In this document: in pieces, positions 7,392-13,493 of the stretch
Layout: each line of letters begins with the position of its first letter
How positions within the stretch are numbered: the first letter of the stretch is position 1
From: Bdellovibrionaceae bacterium UBA5009
GTDB taxonomy: Bacteria > Bdellovibrionota > Bdellovibrionia > Bdellovibrionales > Bdellovibrionaceae
Reading direction: 5' to 3'
DNA: 13,493 nucleotides
Assembly (NCBI GenBank): GCA_002396665.1
Contig: DGYJ01000055.1
Span: forward strand, 1 to 13,493
Notes under the pieces: model-generated
Database searches by the model: none
The model's input: the letters and a program-made list of their open reading frames with translations, nothing else
Told to the model about the DNA's origin: nothing
Made by a program: the position numbers and the translations under genes

Positions 7392-7499
7392 AGAGGATTT
7401 CCCATCGTGATTGTCCCTATTCCAAACTTCGAGGCGACTTTTGTCATTGTTTTTCAAAACTAACATTGCGCACTAGGGCTCGTCTTTTGAACCATAAGA

Positions 7500-7511
7500 A
7501 TGTCAGAATAA
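7500..7511 (+). other. Three-codon mini-ORF duplicating the start of the downstream regulator gene
   Basis: ATG TCA GAA TAA reads M-S-E-stop and lies 15 bases ahead of, and in frame with, the real start ATG TCA GAA AAA at 7515. The nine bases ATGTCAGAA occur twice (7500-7508 and 7515-7523), which looks like a short tandem duplication in which one copy acquired a stop. It could act as a leader mini-ORF, or be a neutral duplication. Neither start has a strong ribosome binding site. Confidence 0.35.
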
Positions 7512-7514
7512 AGC

Positions 7515-8876
7515 ATGTCAGAAAAAAATTACTTTCATTTACTGATTGTGGATGACGATCCGCTCATTCATCAAGCATTGAAGCTGTTGCAGCCTCCTCA
7601 TTGGAAGTTTTACTCTATCTCTAAGCCCGAACATCTGAGCTTTGATCGCTTTTATCATGCGGCCTTTGTCGATATGCATCTGCGTGCTGACGATTCCCAC
7701 CCGTTTGGACTGTATGTCATTAAAAAAATATTAGAGACCCTGCCCCAACTGCAGGTCATCGCCATGTCGGGGGATTTCAATCCTGAACTCATGGAAAAAG
7801 CCCTTAAATTTGGGGCAGAAAAATTTTTAGCAAAGCCATTTCACGATGAAGAAGTTCTTTTGAATTTAGAAAAAATTGAGGCCCACTGGACCTTAAGAAA
7901 TTTAAATGAAGATCGACAGAATAGCCATCTTCAATGGATTGGCTCGTCTGATGTCAGCCAAGGGATTCGAAAACAAATCTCGCAATTGCGTGGCGAAACG
8001 GGTGCCATTTTAATTGAAGGCGAAACTGGAACTGGAAAAGAAATTGTTGCACGACTTTTAAATCACCAAGAAAAAAATCGCCCATTTATACCAGTGAATT
8101 TGGCCTCAATCCCCGAAAATCTTTTTGAAAGCGAAATGTTCGGCCATGTGAAAGGAGCTTTCACCGGAGCAGATCAAAATAAAATTGGACTGATCCAAGC
8201 GGCCCATGGTGGGGATTTGTTTTTAGATGAAATTGAAGCCTTGCCTCTCAATTTACAAGCCAAACTCCTTCGCTTTCTAGAGAGCGGCGAAATTCGCCGT
8301 GTGGGTTCTTCTGAAATTTTTAAAGTTCAAACCCGAGTGATTTCGGCCTCCAATATTCCGCTGAAAAAAATGATCGAAGAAAAACTTTTTCGTGAAGATT
8401 TGTATTATCGCCTGACTTCATTCAAAATTCGTGTGCCTTCTTTGAACGAGCGAAAAGAAGATATTGCAGAGCTTGTACAAACTTTTTTTGAACAGGTTCG
8501 GCCTCGACGAAATAAGCAACTCAATCAGGAAGCACTTGAAAGTTTGAAAAAGTACAGCTGGCCCGGCAATGTTCGCGAATTGAAACGCATTTGTGAACAG
8601 CTCAGCTTAACCTCTCCTCTTCCACTTGTTCGAAACGAGGATTTACAAAAATCCTTGTTTCCACAGCTGGCCCCTTCGCCATTTGCAGAAACCCAAATTC
8701 ATTTTGAAGATGGATTGGCCTCGCTGAATGATCAGTATGAAAAAAAAGTTATTATGAACTGCCTTTTACAAAAAAATAAAAATATAGATTTGGTGGCTCA
8801 GACACTAAAAGTCTCGAAATCAAATCTTTATAAAAAAATTAAAGACCACTCGATTGATCTGGAGACCCTTGTATGA
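7515..8876 (+). CDS. NtrC-family sigma-54-dependent response regulator
   Basis: Three domains are visible in the 453 residues. The receiver (about 8-122) has the acidic cluster VDDDP (12-16), phospho-acceptor D53 in FVDMHLR, S85 and K107 in LAKPF. The AAA+ sigma-54 interaction domain (about 142-370) has Walker A GETGTGKE (169-176), the sigma-54-contacting loop GAFTGA (214-219), Walker B GGDLFLDE (232-239), FREDLYYRL with arginine fingers (292-300) and WPGNVREL (349-356). A Fis-type helix-turn-helix ends the protein (about 422-444, DLVAQTLKVSKSNLYKKIK). All residues needed for phosphorylation, ATP hydrolysis and sigma-54 activation appear present. No histidine kinase gene lies nearby, so its sensor is elsewhere. 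The stop overlaps the next start as ATGA, which places it at the head of an apparent phospholipid/envelope operon that it may control. Confidence 0.95.
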   Translation: MSEKNYFHLLIVDDDPLIHQALKLLQPPHWKFYSISKPEHLSFDRFYHAAFVDMHLRADDSHPFGLYVIKKILETLPQLQVIAMSGDFNPELMEKALKFGAEKFLAKPFHDEEVLLNLEKIEAHWTLRNLNEDRQNSHLQWIGSSDVSQGIRKQISQLRGETGAILIEGETGTGKEIVARLLNHQEKNRPFIPVNLASIPENLFESEMFGHVKGAFTGADQNKIGLIQAAHGGDLFLDEIEALPLNLQAKLLRFLESGEIRRVGSSEIFKVQTRVISASNIPLKKMIEEKLFREDLYYRLTSFKIRVPSLNERKEDIAELVQTFFEQVRPRRNKQLNQEALESLKKYSWPGNVRELKRICEQLSLTSPLPLVRNEDLQKSLFPQLAPSPFAETQIHFEDGLASLNDQYEKKVIMNCLLQKNKNIDLVAQTLKVSKSNLYKKIKDHSIDLETLV

Positions 8877-9784
8877 ATTCACTTTTAATTACTGACCCGA
8901 TTTATCGCCAAACTGCACTGACTGTTTTGGCAATTATATTTATTTCGGGATTCATTGTTTATTTTAACCGTAAAAAGAATTTTTATTTTATTAGCGCCTG
9001 GTCCAGCATCAAAAGTTGGATCATTGCAGGTCCCTTGTTGTTTATTCTTTTTTCTTTTGGAAACTCTGTCACACAAGTTTTTTTAATCCTGATTGCGATA
9101 TTCGGGGCTAAATCTTTTTTTCAAATCATGGGCATGTACCATAGAAGTTACTTTGTCGTTTTAGCCTATGCCGGAATCGTTGGCCTTGGACTTTGCGCCT
9201 ATTTTGAAAATGTCGTTATTTATAACCAAATGCCAATGATTCTTCTGGGCTTCTGTTGCTTTGTTCCTCTCTTACGAAACAACTACAAACGAATGATTCA
9301 GTACATTTGCATCACTCTGCTGTCCTTTATCTTTTTAGGATGGAGTTTTATGCACTTGGGATTGATTCTAAATTTAGAAAATGGAATCTACCAAATTCTT
9401 TACTTAATTGTCCTGACAGAATTTTGTGACAACACCAATATCGCTATCAGTCGCTATTTTAAATCCGCACGATTGTTTCCGCGCATCGATCCACGACGAA
9501 CTCTTGGTAGCACTTTAGCATCTGTAACAATGACCCTCATTTTAGCAGGGGCCATGCGCTGGCTACTGCCAGATCAATCCGACAAGTACTGGTACACCGC
9601 TGGGTTAATCGCATCCCTGGGCGGACTTTGGGGTGATCTTACCATGACAGTGGTTCGCCGCGATGCTGGTGTTAAAATCGTTGGGCCATTTATTTTGGGC
9701 CGAGGGGATTTTTTGCAGCGAATGGATCGATTAATTTTTGTCGCGCCAATTTATTATTACACCATGAACTACTGGATTAAATAA
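8873..9784 (+). CDS. CdsA-like phosphatidate cytidylyltransferase, divergent active site
   Basis: This polytopic membrane protein (303 residues, about eight hydrophobic segments) ends with a CdsA-like signature: GDLTMTVVRRDAGVK (254-268) followed by GRGDFLQRMDR (276-286) and APIYYY. CdsA makes CDP-diacylglycerol from phosphatidate and CTP at the inner membrane. Compared with the usual K-R-D-x-G-x-K-D...G-H-G-G-x-L-D-R-x-D, several conserved positions differ: H to R277, G to D279, and the metal-associated D of L-D-R to Q282. The upstream segment that normally reads P-x-K-T-x-[EQ]-G is IDPRRTLGST. The next gene is an acyltransferase, matching the known clustering of YnbB-type CdsA paralogues with lipid genes. 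It overlaps the regulator gene by ATGA. It may be an altered-specificity or inactive paralogue rather than the housekeeping CdsA. Confidence 0.8.
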   Translation: MNSLLITDPIYRQTALTVLAIIFISGFIVYFNRKKNFYFISAWSSIKSWIIAGPLLFILFSFGNSVTQVFLILIAIFGAKSFFQIMGMYHRSYFVVLAYAGIVGLGLCAYFENVVIYNQMPMILLGFCCFVPLLRNNYKRMIQYICITLLSFIFLGWSFMHLGLILNLENGIYQILYLIVLTEFCDNTNIAISRYFKSARLFPRIDPRRTLGSTLASVTMTLILAGAMRWLLPDQSDKYWYTAGLIASLGGLWGDLTMTVVRRDAGVKIVGPFILGRGDFLQRMDRLIFVAPIYYYTMNYWIK

Positions 9785-9785
9785 T

Positions 9786-10529
9786 ATGCGTGAATGGAAA
9801 TACGAAAACGAACAGTGGACTCAGCTCCCGACCTACCTAAAGCATTTACCGCTGTTCACTCGGCATATTGATGTGACCAGCATGTTTTTTAGATTTTTGT
9901 GGTCCTTTTTTCTGCAGGAATTAATTTTCAAATTTTATATTCTTCTTAAGGTCCATGGCCAAAGTTACCATGACCTTCGTAAGCAATATCCTAAGCTCTT
10001 AATTATTTCTAACCATGCCAGCCATATTGATGCCACATCCATTGCAGCTTCAATTCCAAAAAGATATTGGCTGGATCTGTACATTGCAGCTGCAAAAGAT
10101 TATTTCTTTACAAATCCCCTATTCACATTTTTTTCGCAACACTGTTTGGGCGCTATCCCCATTGATCGAAAAGACCGTAAAGGCGAGGCCATTAACTTAA
10201 TTCTGCAACTTTTGAACGAGCAAAAAAGAATCTGGTTGATTCTTTTCCCCGAGGGAACTCGCTCAAAAGATGGCAAAGTCCACGAATTCAAACGAGGCGT
10301 TAGTATCTTCGCAGAAAGAACGAAAACACCAATTTTATTTTTGTATATTGATGGCAATACGAAGTTGATGCCCAAGGGATCGGTTTGGCCTCGCCCTGGA
10401 AAGTTAAATATCCATGTGGGACCTGTCCATCAACCAGGCCCCATCGAAGCCGTCTACAAAAGCTATAAAGAATGGGTTTTAACAATTAATCCCAATGCCT
10501 TTGCCGATGAAGAGTCCGCAAATACATAA
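9786..10529 (+). CDS. PlsC-like 1-acyl-glycerol-3-phosphate acyltransferase family protein
   Basis: The 247-residue protein has the PlsC/LPLAT motifs in order: the catalytic H-x4-D in ISNHASHID (H77, D82), the acceptor region around GAIPIDRKDRKGEA (122-135), FPEGTRSKDG (154-163) and the proline motif TPILFLYIDG (181-190). A hydrophobic segment near residues 33-54 probably anchors it at the inner membrane. Members acylate lysophosphatidate or other lysophospholipids. It starts one base after the CdsA-like stop, so the product, phosphatidate, would be the substrate of the enzyme encoded just upstream. The acyl donor and exact acceptor cannot be told from the sequence. Confidence 0.92.
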   Translation: MREWKYENEQWTQLPTYLKHLPLFTRHIDVTSMFFRFLWSFFLQELIFKFYILLKVHGQSYHDLRKQYPKLLIISNHASHIDATSIAASIPKRYWLDLYIAAAKDYFFTNPLFTFFSQHCLGAIPIDRKDRKGEAINLILQLLNEQKRIWLILFPEGTRSKDGKVHEFKRGVSIFAERTKTPILFLYIDGNTKLMPKGSVWPRPGKLNIHVGPVHQPGPIEAVYKSYKEWVLTINPNAFADEESANT

Positions 10530-10542
10530 CAAGGTGGCCAGA

Positions 10543-11445
10543 ATGGAAATTCAGAAATTAAATCTAAAAATTGGCGACTACGAAATCATCCCTTTACCAA
10601 CTGGAATTTTTGGCCTCGATGGTGGGGCCATGTTTGGCACAGTCCCCAAAGTGCTTTGGCAAAAAAGCAATCCCCCTGATGAACAGAATCGTATTCCCAT
10701 GGAGGCAAGATCTCTGCTTTTAAAATCCAAAGATAAAAAAATTATTGTCGACTGTGGAAATGGCTCTGACTTTGTTCAGAAATACGGTGAAAAATTAGGG
10801 TCAAAATTTTCTCAAATGTACAATATCGACGACAGTGGCCCTTCCCTTTTAAAGTCCCTGGCTGCGGCCCAGGTTCGACCCGATGAAGTGACTGATGTGA
10901 TCCTGACCCATTTGCATTTTGATCATGCAGGTGGCGCAACAAAGTTTGAGTTAGGTCAAATTGTTCCGGCCTTCCCGAAGGCTAAGTACTACCTGCAGAA
11001 AAAAAATTTAGAAACCGCCCAAAAACCAAATCTTCGCGAAAAGGCCAGCTACTTCCCAGCGAACTTTCAACCCCTACTGGATGCAAAAGTTCTGAATCTG
11101 CTGGATGGGTCAAAGGAAAATATTTTGCCATTTATTTCTGTTTTGACATCAGATGGTCACACCCAAGGTCAGCAAATGGTCAAAGTCAGCGATGGAAAGA
11201 CCACTTTGCTTTATTGTGCCGATGTCGTCCCCACAAGTTCCCATGTCCGTACCCCATGGCTTATGGGATACGATTTAAATCCTGTATTATTGATGGAAGA
11301 AAAAACAAATTATTTAGGTCAAGCTGCAGACCAAAACTGGTATCTGTATTTTGAGCATGACCCTTACTGTGATGCGGCCTCGATCATCCGCCAAGGCAAT
11401 GACTTCCAAGTTCAGCAAAGGTTTTCAATTGAAAAAAATTTATAG
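10543..11445 (+). CDS. MBL-fold metallo-hydrolase (lactonase/glyoxalase-II-like superfamily)
   Basis: The metallo-beta-lactamase core is clear: THLHFDHAGG (H123, H125, D127, H128), SDGHTQGQ (H206), CADVVPT (D227) and YFEHDP (H272), enough for a two-metal site. An N-terminal extension carries RSLLLKSKDKKIIVDCGNG, as in AttM/AiiA-like and related hydrolases. I chose ATG 10543 (300 residues) because AAGGTGG lies seven bases upstream and it starts at MEIQKLNL. ATG 10495 would overlap the acyltransferase gene by 35 bases. There is no signal peptide, so it is probably cytoplasmic. The substrate is unknown: a lactone, thioester or phosphoester is possible, and the lipid-gene neighbours hint at a lipid-related ester. 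Confidence 0.88.
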   Translation: MEIQKLNLKIGDYEIIPLPTGIFGLDGGAMFGTVPKVLWQKSNPPDEQNRIPMEARSLLLKSKDKKIIVDCGNGSDFVQKYGEKLGSKFSQMYNIDDSGPSLLKSLAAAQVRPDEVTDVILTHLHFDHAGGATKFELGQIVPAFPKAKYYLQKKNLETAQKPNLREKASYFPANFQPLLDAKVLNLLDGSKENILPFISVLTSDGHTQGQQMVKVSDGKTTLLYCADVVPTSSHVRTPWLMGYDLNPVLLMEEKTNYLGQAADQNWYLYFEHDPYCDAASIIRQGNDFQVQQRFSIEKNL

Positions 11446-12244
11446 CATCCTGAAGGACGTCATCCACCAATTTCGAAAATCTGATCTTATGATCGTGGCA
11501 GGTTCATTAAGCTATTCGACACTTCTGAGCCTTTTCCCTTTCATTGCTCTGACTTTGGCAACTTTAAAAAGCATCGGGGGACTTGAAAGTATCGAGCCCC
11601 AGGTGCAAAGTTTTTTTCTTGAATACTTTAAAGAGACCATTGGGCCAGAAGCGGCCTTTGTGATTAAAAAAATCATAGCCCGCATCCAGCCCCAGGCCCT
11701 TGGAGCTTCTTCGGCGGTGATTTTGATCGTCACCTCCTGGGGACTGCTTCATAATATCGAAATTGGCGTTCAAAAAATGTGGGGCGAAGGCCGCAAGCGC
11801 CCCTTAGTCCATCGCATTTTTATGTCTTGGATATTTTTAATTTTAGCCCCTCTGATCTTGGCCTTGTATTTTAGCTTAAGATCCATGGACATCGTGAAGC
11901 CATTTCTTAAAAGCAATGGGCCCATTTTTGATTTTTGTTTGGTTTTTATCGGGCTATTTTTAATTTATAAAATTTTACCGGACTCGAAGGTTAAAGTTAA
12001 ATTCGCACTGATTTCGTCCTTCGTGGCTACTGTGGGCCTTGGCTTACTTAAAAAGTTTTACACCACAATTTCATTCAAAGTCTTTTTGATGAGTAAATTC
12101 TACGGAAGTATGGCCGCAGTTCCCTTGCTTCTTTTTTGGCTGGTCAGCTGCTGGTACATCGTCTTATTCGGAGTCACTCTGTGCTGGAGTCTTCATTCCA
12201 ATGAGAAAACCCCAGAACAGCTTGTGATACAGATTGATATTTAA
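11429..12244 (+). CDS. YihY/BrkB family inner-membrane protein (TTG start)
   Basis: The protein has the hallmark N-terminus of the family (FRKSDLMIVAGSLSYSTLLSLFPF), the region SAVILIVTSWGLLHNIEIGVQKMWGEG, and several later membrane helices ending with VPLLLFWLVSCWYIVLFGVTL, about six in total. YihY/BrkB proteins are conserved inner-membrane proteins of unclear function, once misannotated as ribonuclease BN. I prefer TTG 11429 (271 residues): AAAGG lies seven bases upstream, and the result, MKKIYSILKDVIHQF, matches usual family starts. ATG 11399 or 11351 would add 10 or 26 residues and lengthen the overlap with the MBL gene from 17 to as much as 95 bases. It is the last gene of the plus-strand run and ends two bases before a convergent gene. 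Confidence 0.9.
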   Translation: MKKIYSILKDVIHQFRKSDLMIVAGSLSYSTLLSLFPFIALTLATLKSIGGLESIEPQVQSFFLEYFKETIGPEAAFVIKKIIARIQPQALGASSAVILIVTSWGLLHNIEIGVQKMWGEGRKRPLVHRIFMSWIFLILAPLILALYFSLRSMDIVKPFLKSNGPIFDFCLVFIGLFLIYKILPDSKVKVKFALISSFVATVGLGLLKKFYTTISFKVFLMSKFYGSMAAVPLLLFWLVSCWYIVLFGVTLCWSLHSNEKTPEQLVIQIDI

Positions 12245-12246
12245 TT

Positions 12247-12447
12247 CTAAGTAGTTTTTTTACCGATATTGCAGGTGTTAAATCCTAACATTGCATAGGG
12301 TGGACACCAGCCAATCAGCCCTGTTGCCAACGGAATAGCACCTAAAAGAAACCAGGCATTTTCAGGTCCAAAAAAGGCCATTGAAACCAACACTGCTCCG
12401 ATAAGGATTCGCGCAACTCTCTCCATGGGGTGAACATTTTTTTTCAT
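12247..12447 (-). CDS. DUF2892 membrane protein linked to the persulfide dioxygenase gene
   Basis: The protein (66 residues from ATG 12447) is a textbook DUF2892 member: MKKNVHPMERVARILIG, two membrane helices (roughly 10-27 and 30-49), then the conserved GWCPPYAMLGFNTC with both cysteines. An AAAGGAG ribosome binding site stands six bases before ATG 12447, so I reject the longer start at 12477. It lies 38 bases downstream of the dioxygenase gene on the same strand and is probably cotranscribed. DUF2892 proteins often accompany rhodanese, sulfide:quinone reductase or ETHE1-like genes, so a role in membrane sulfur handling is likely but unproven. Confidence 0.88.
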   Translation of the reverse strand: MKKNVHPMERVARILIGAVLVSMAFFGPENAWFLLGAIPLATGLIGWCPPYAMLGFNTCNIGKKTT

Positions 12448-12485
12448 TTTTTCTCCTTTGTTATTTTGTTTTTTCATTTCAAAAT

Positions 12486-13349
12486 TTACTTTCGAATTGG
12501 AATTTTCAAATACGACATCCCATTGCTTTCAGATTCTGCAAGCTGACCAGCTCTTATATTCACTTGCACGCTTGGCAACAAAAGCTTTGGCGCTGACAAG
12601 GTTTTATCCCTTGCACTTCGAAATGCAATGAAATCAATTTTTGCTGTCTCTGCCTTCAACTGGATATTTTTTAATTTCTCGTGACCAATCGTAGTCTCAA
12701 AAGCCAGGTCTCTGCCATTGGGTTGATAATCATGGCCCACAAAAACTCGATAGTGATCTGGTAGTTTGTATATTTTTTCATGGATTGAATTGTAAAGTTC
12801 CGCAGCACTGCCCGCCGGAAAATCGCATCTACCAGTTCCACTATCAGGCATAAAAATGGCGTCACCAGTAAAAACAGCATCACCTACAACATAGGTGCAA
12901 CATGCCGGAGTATGCCCAGGTGTGTATAGTGTTTCCACTTTCAAAGAACCAGCCAATAAAGGCTCTTCTTCTTGCATCAAAATATCAAACTGACTTCCAT
13001 CCGTCAGAAATGAATTATCGAAATTAAAAAAATCTTTAAACACCTTTTGAACTTCAGTGATTCGTGATCCAATTCCAACTTTTGCTGAAGGGATTTTTTG
13101 CTTTAGCACTTGCGACCCTGATATATGATCAGCATGGGCATGGGTTTCTAATATCAAGTGTATCTTTAGGTGATTTTTTTGAATGTATGAAAACACTTCC
13201 TCAACCGATTCAGTTGTTAACTTTGAAGAGGCTTGATCATAGTTCCACACAGGGTCAATCACTACCGCATCCAACGTAACTGGATCATAAACGACATAGG
13301 TCAGGGTCCAAGTTCCTTTATCAAAAAAATCCTTCACCATGGGTTTCAT
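12486..13349 (-). CDS. ETHE1/Blh-type persulfide dioxygenase (MBL fold)
   Basis: The 287-residue MBL-fold protein carries THAHADH (H70, H72, D74, H75), YTPGHTPACC (H146), FTGDAIFMPDSGTGRCDF (D163, with the R and D of the SGTGR-D motif) and VGHDYQP (H206). This pattern is that of ETHE1-like persulfide dioxygenases and the bacterial Blh branch rather than hydrolytic glyoxalase II. By analogy with ETHE1, iron would be held by H70, H146 and D163. The enzyme oxidises glutathione persulfide to sulfite and glutathione in sulfide detoxification, in the cytoplasm. ATG 13349 has GAGAGGG seven bases upstream. A DUF2892 gene follows. The upstream palindrome and -10 box suggest a local repressor. Glyoxalase II activity is the less likely alternative. 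Confidence 0.9.
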   Translation of the reverse strand: MKPMVKDFFDKGTWTLTYVVYDPVTLDAVVIDPVWNYDQASSKLTTESVEEVFSYIQKNHLKIHLILETHAHADHISGSQVLKQKIPSAKVGIGSRITEVQKVFKDFFNFDNSFLTDGSQFDILMQEEEPLLAGSLKVETLYTPGHTPACCTYVVGDAVFTGDAIFMPDSGTGRCDFPAGSAAELYNSIHEKIYKLPDHYRVFVGHDYQPNGRDLAFETTIGHEKLKNIQLKAETAKIDFIAFRSARDKTLSAPKLLLPSVQVNIRAGQLAESESNGMSYLKIPIRK

Positions 13350-13368
13350 AATTTAGCCCTCTCAATTC

Positions 13369-13379
13369 ATGGTTACCAT
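13369..13379. promoter_or_regulatory. Operator-like palindrome ATGGTTACCAT
   Basis: The 11 bases form a perfect inverted repeat (ATGGT-N-ACCAT) that overlaps the proposed -10 box and would cover the transcription start of the persulfide dioxygenase gene, about 20 bases before its ATG. That position fits repression by a small dimeric regulator. Persulfide-responsive repressors such as BigR/SqrR/CstR control similar genes elsewhere, but no regulator gene is inside the window. The arms are short, so chance occurrence is possible. Confidence 0.35.
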
Positions 13380-13383
13380 TATA
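13378..13383 (-). promoter_or_regulatory. Candidate -10 box TATAAT for the persulfide dioxygenase/DUF2892 pair
   Basis: The minus strand reads TATAAT, a perfect sigma-70 -10 hexamer, 28 bases before the start codon at 13349. No good -35 TTGACA match lies 16-19 bases upstream, which suggests an activator-dependent or weak promoter. The rest of 13384-13493 is AT-rich and holds no gene that I can support. Confidence 0.4.
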
Positions 13384-13493
13384 TCGAAAGGCGACCCGAC
13401 AGATTATGTTCCAGATCATATTGATAAATATTATTAGAAACACCGCAACAATAATGAAGAATATAAACTCGTATGCCTGTCTTAGCTATAAAA

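Noticed and set aside
7392..7514. Sigma-70 or sigma-54 promoters between serA and the response regulator gene
   Set aside because: I looked for -35/-10 pairs and GG-N10-GC patterns on both strands and found none with convincing matches.
12255..12290. T-run (12255-12261) and short TGTTA/TAACA inverted repeat near the third convergent junction
   Set aside because: The stem comes after the T-run on the plus strand and is only five pairs, so it does not form an intrinsic terminator in either direction.
13321..13485. Minus-strand 54-codon open stretch reading a hydrophobic segment (YEFIFFIIVAVFLIIF...), overlapping the dioxygenase start
   Set aside because: A stop precedes it, no ATG occurs before the hydrophobic part, GTG at 13443 lacks a ribosome binding site, and it would run through the proposed promoter and the first codons of the dioxygenase. 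AT-rich DNA easily gives such a frame.
1..13493. Mobile elements, CRISPR arrays, tRNA or rRNA genes, defence-system genes
   Set aside because: No transposase or integrase motifs, regularly spaced repeats, tRNA cloverleaf ends or rRNA-like stretches were seen, and the genes are ordinary metabolism, envelope and regulation genes apart from the first two.

Overview
The window is a compact chromosomal segment of a Gram-negative bacterium. Fifteen protein genes cover nearly all of it. I see no rRNA, tRNA, insertion sequence, phage gene or CRISPR array. The sequence is rather AT-rich (low forties % GC by eye). Several genes resemble those of predatory Bdellovibrio-type bacteria (Bdellovibrionota): secreted lineage-specific proteins with a Cys-x3-Phe-Ser motif after the signal peptide, BolA-Grx4 linkage, an orphan sigma-54 activator, and an LTA-synthase-like protein in a didermic cell. 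This placement is an inference, not proven.

Layout: (1) 1-2022, plus strand: a secreted kinase-like protein that lacks the catalytic aspartate, translationally coupled (ATGA) to a secreted helical protein with two CHAD-like patches. (2) 2023-3966, minus strand: an LTA synthase/phosphoglycerol transferase-family membrane enzyme. (3) 4035-6179, plus strand: bolA, a CGFS monothiol glutaredoxin, a small DUF2892 membrane protein and an FAD-linked D-2-hydroxyacid dehydrogenase. (4) 6183-7391, minus strand: serA of the E. coli type with an ACT domain. (5) 7515-12244, plus strand: a five-gene run of a sigma-54-dependent response regulator, a divergent CdsA-like enzyme, a PlsC-like acyltransferase, an MBL-fold hydrolase and a YihY/BrkB membrane protein. 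The joints are overlaps or very short gaps, so this is probably one operon. (6) 12247-13349, minus strand: an ETHE1/Blh-type persulfide dioxygenase followed by a second DUF2892 protein. A TATAAT box overlapped by an 11-bp palindrome lies upstream.

How the genes may work together: BolA and Grx4 form a known Fe-S cofactor complex. SerA and the FAD dehydrogenase, encoded convergently, match the known SerA/D-2-hydroxyglutarate dehydrogenase couple that drives serine synthesis. The response regulator-CdsA-PlsC-MBL-YihY run looks like an envelope-phospholipid operon carrying its own regulator. The final pair looks like a sulfide/persulfide detoxification unit. All three convergent gene pairs are separated by only 0-3 bases, leaving no room for ordinary intergenic terminators. 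The least explained part is the secreted pseudokinase plus CHAD-like pair at the left edge.
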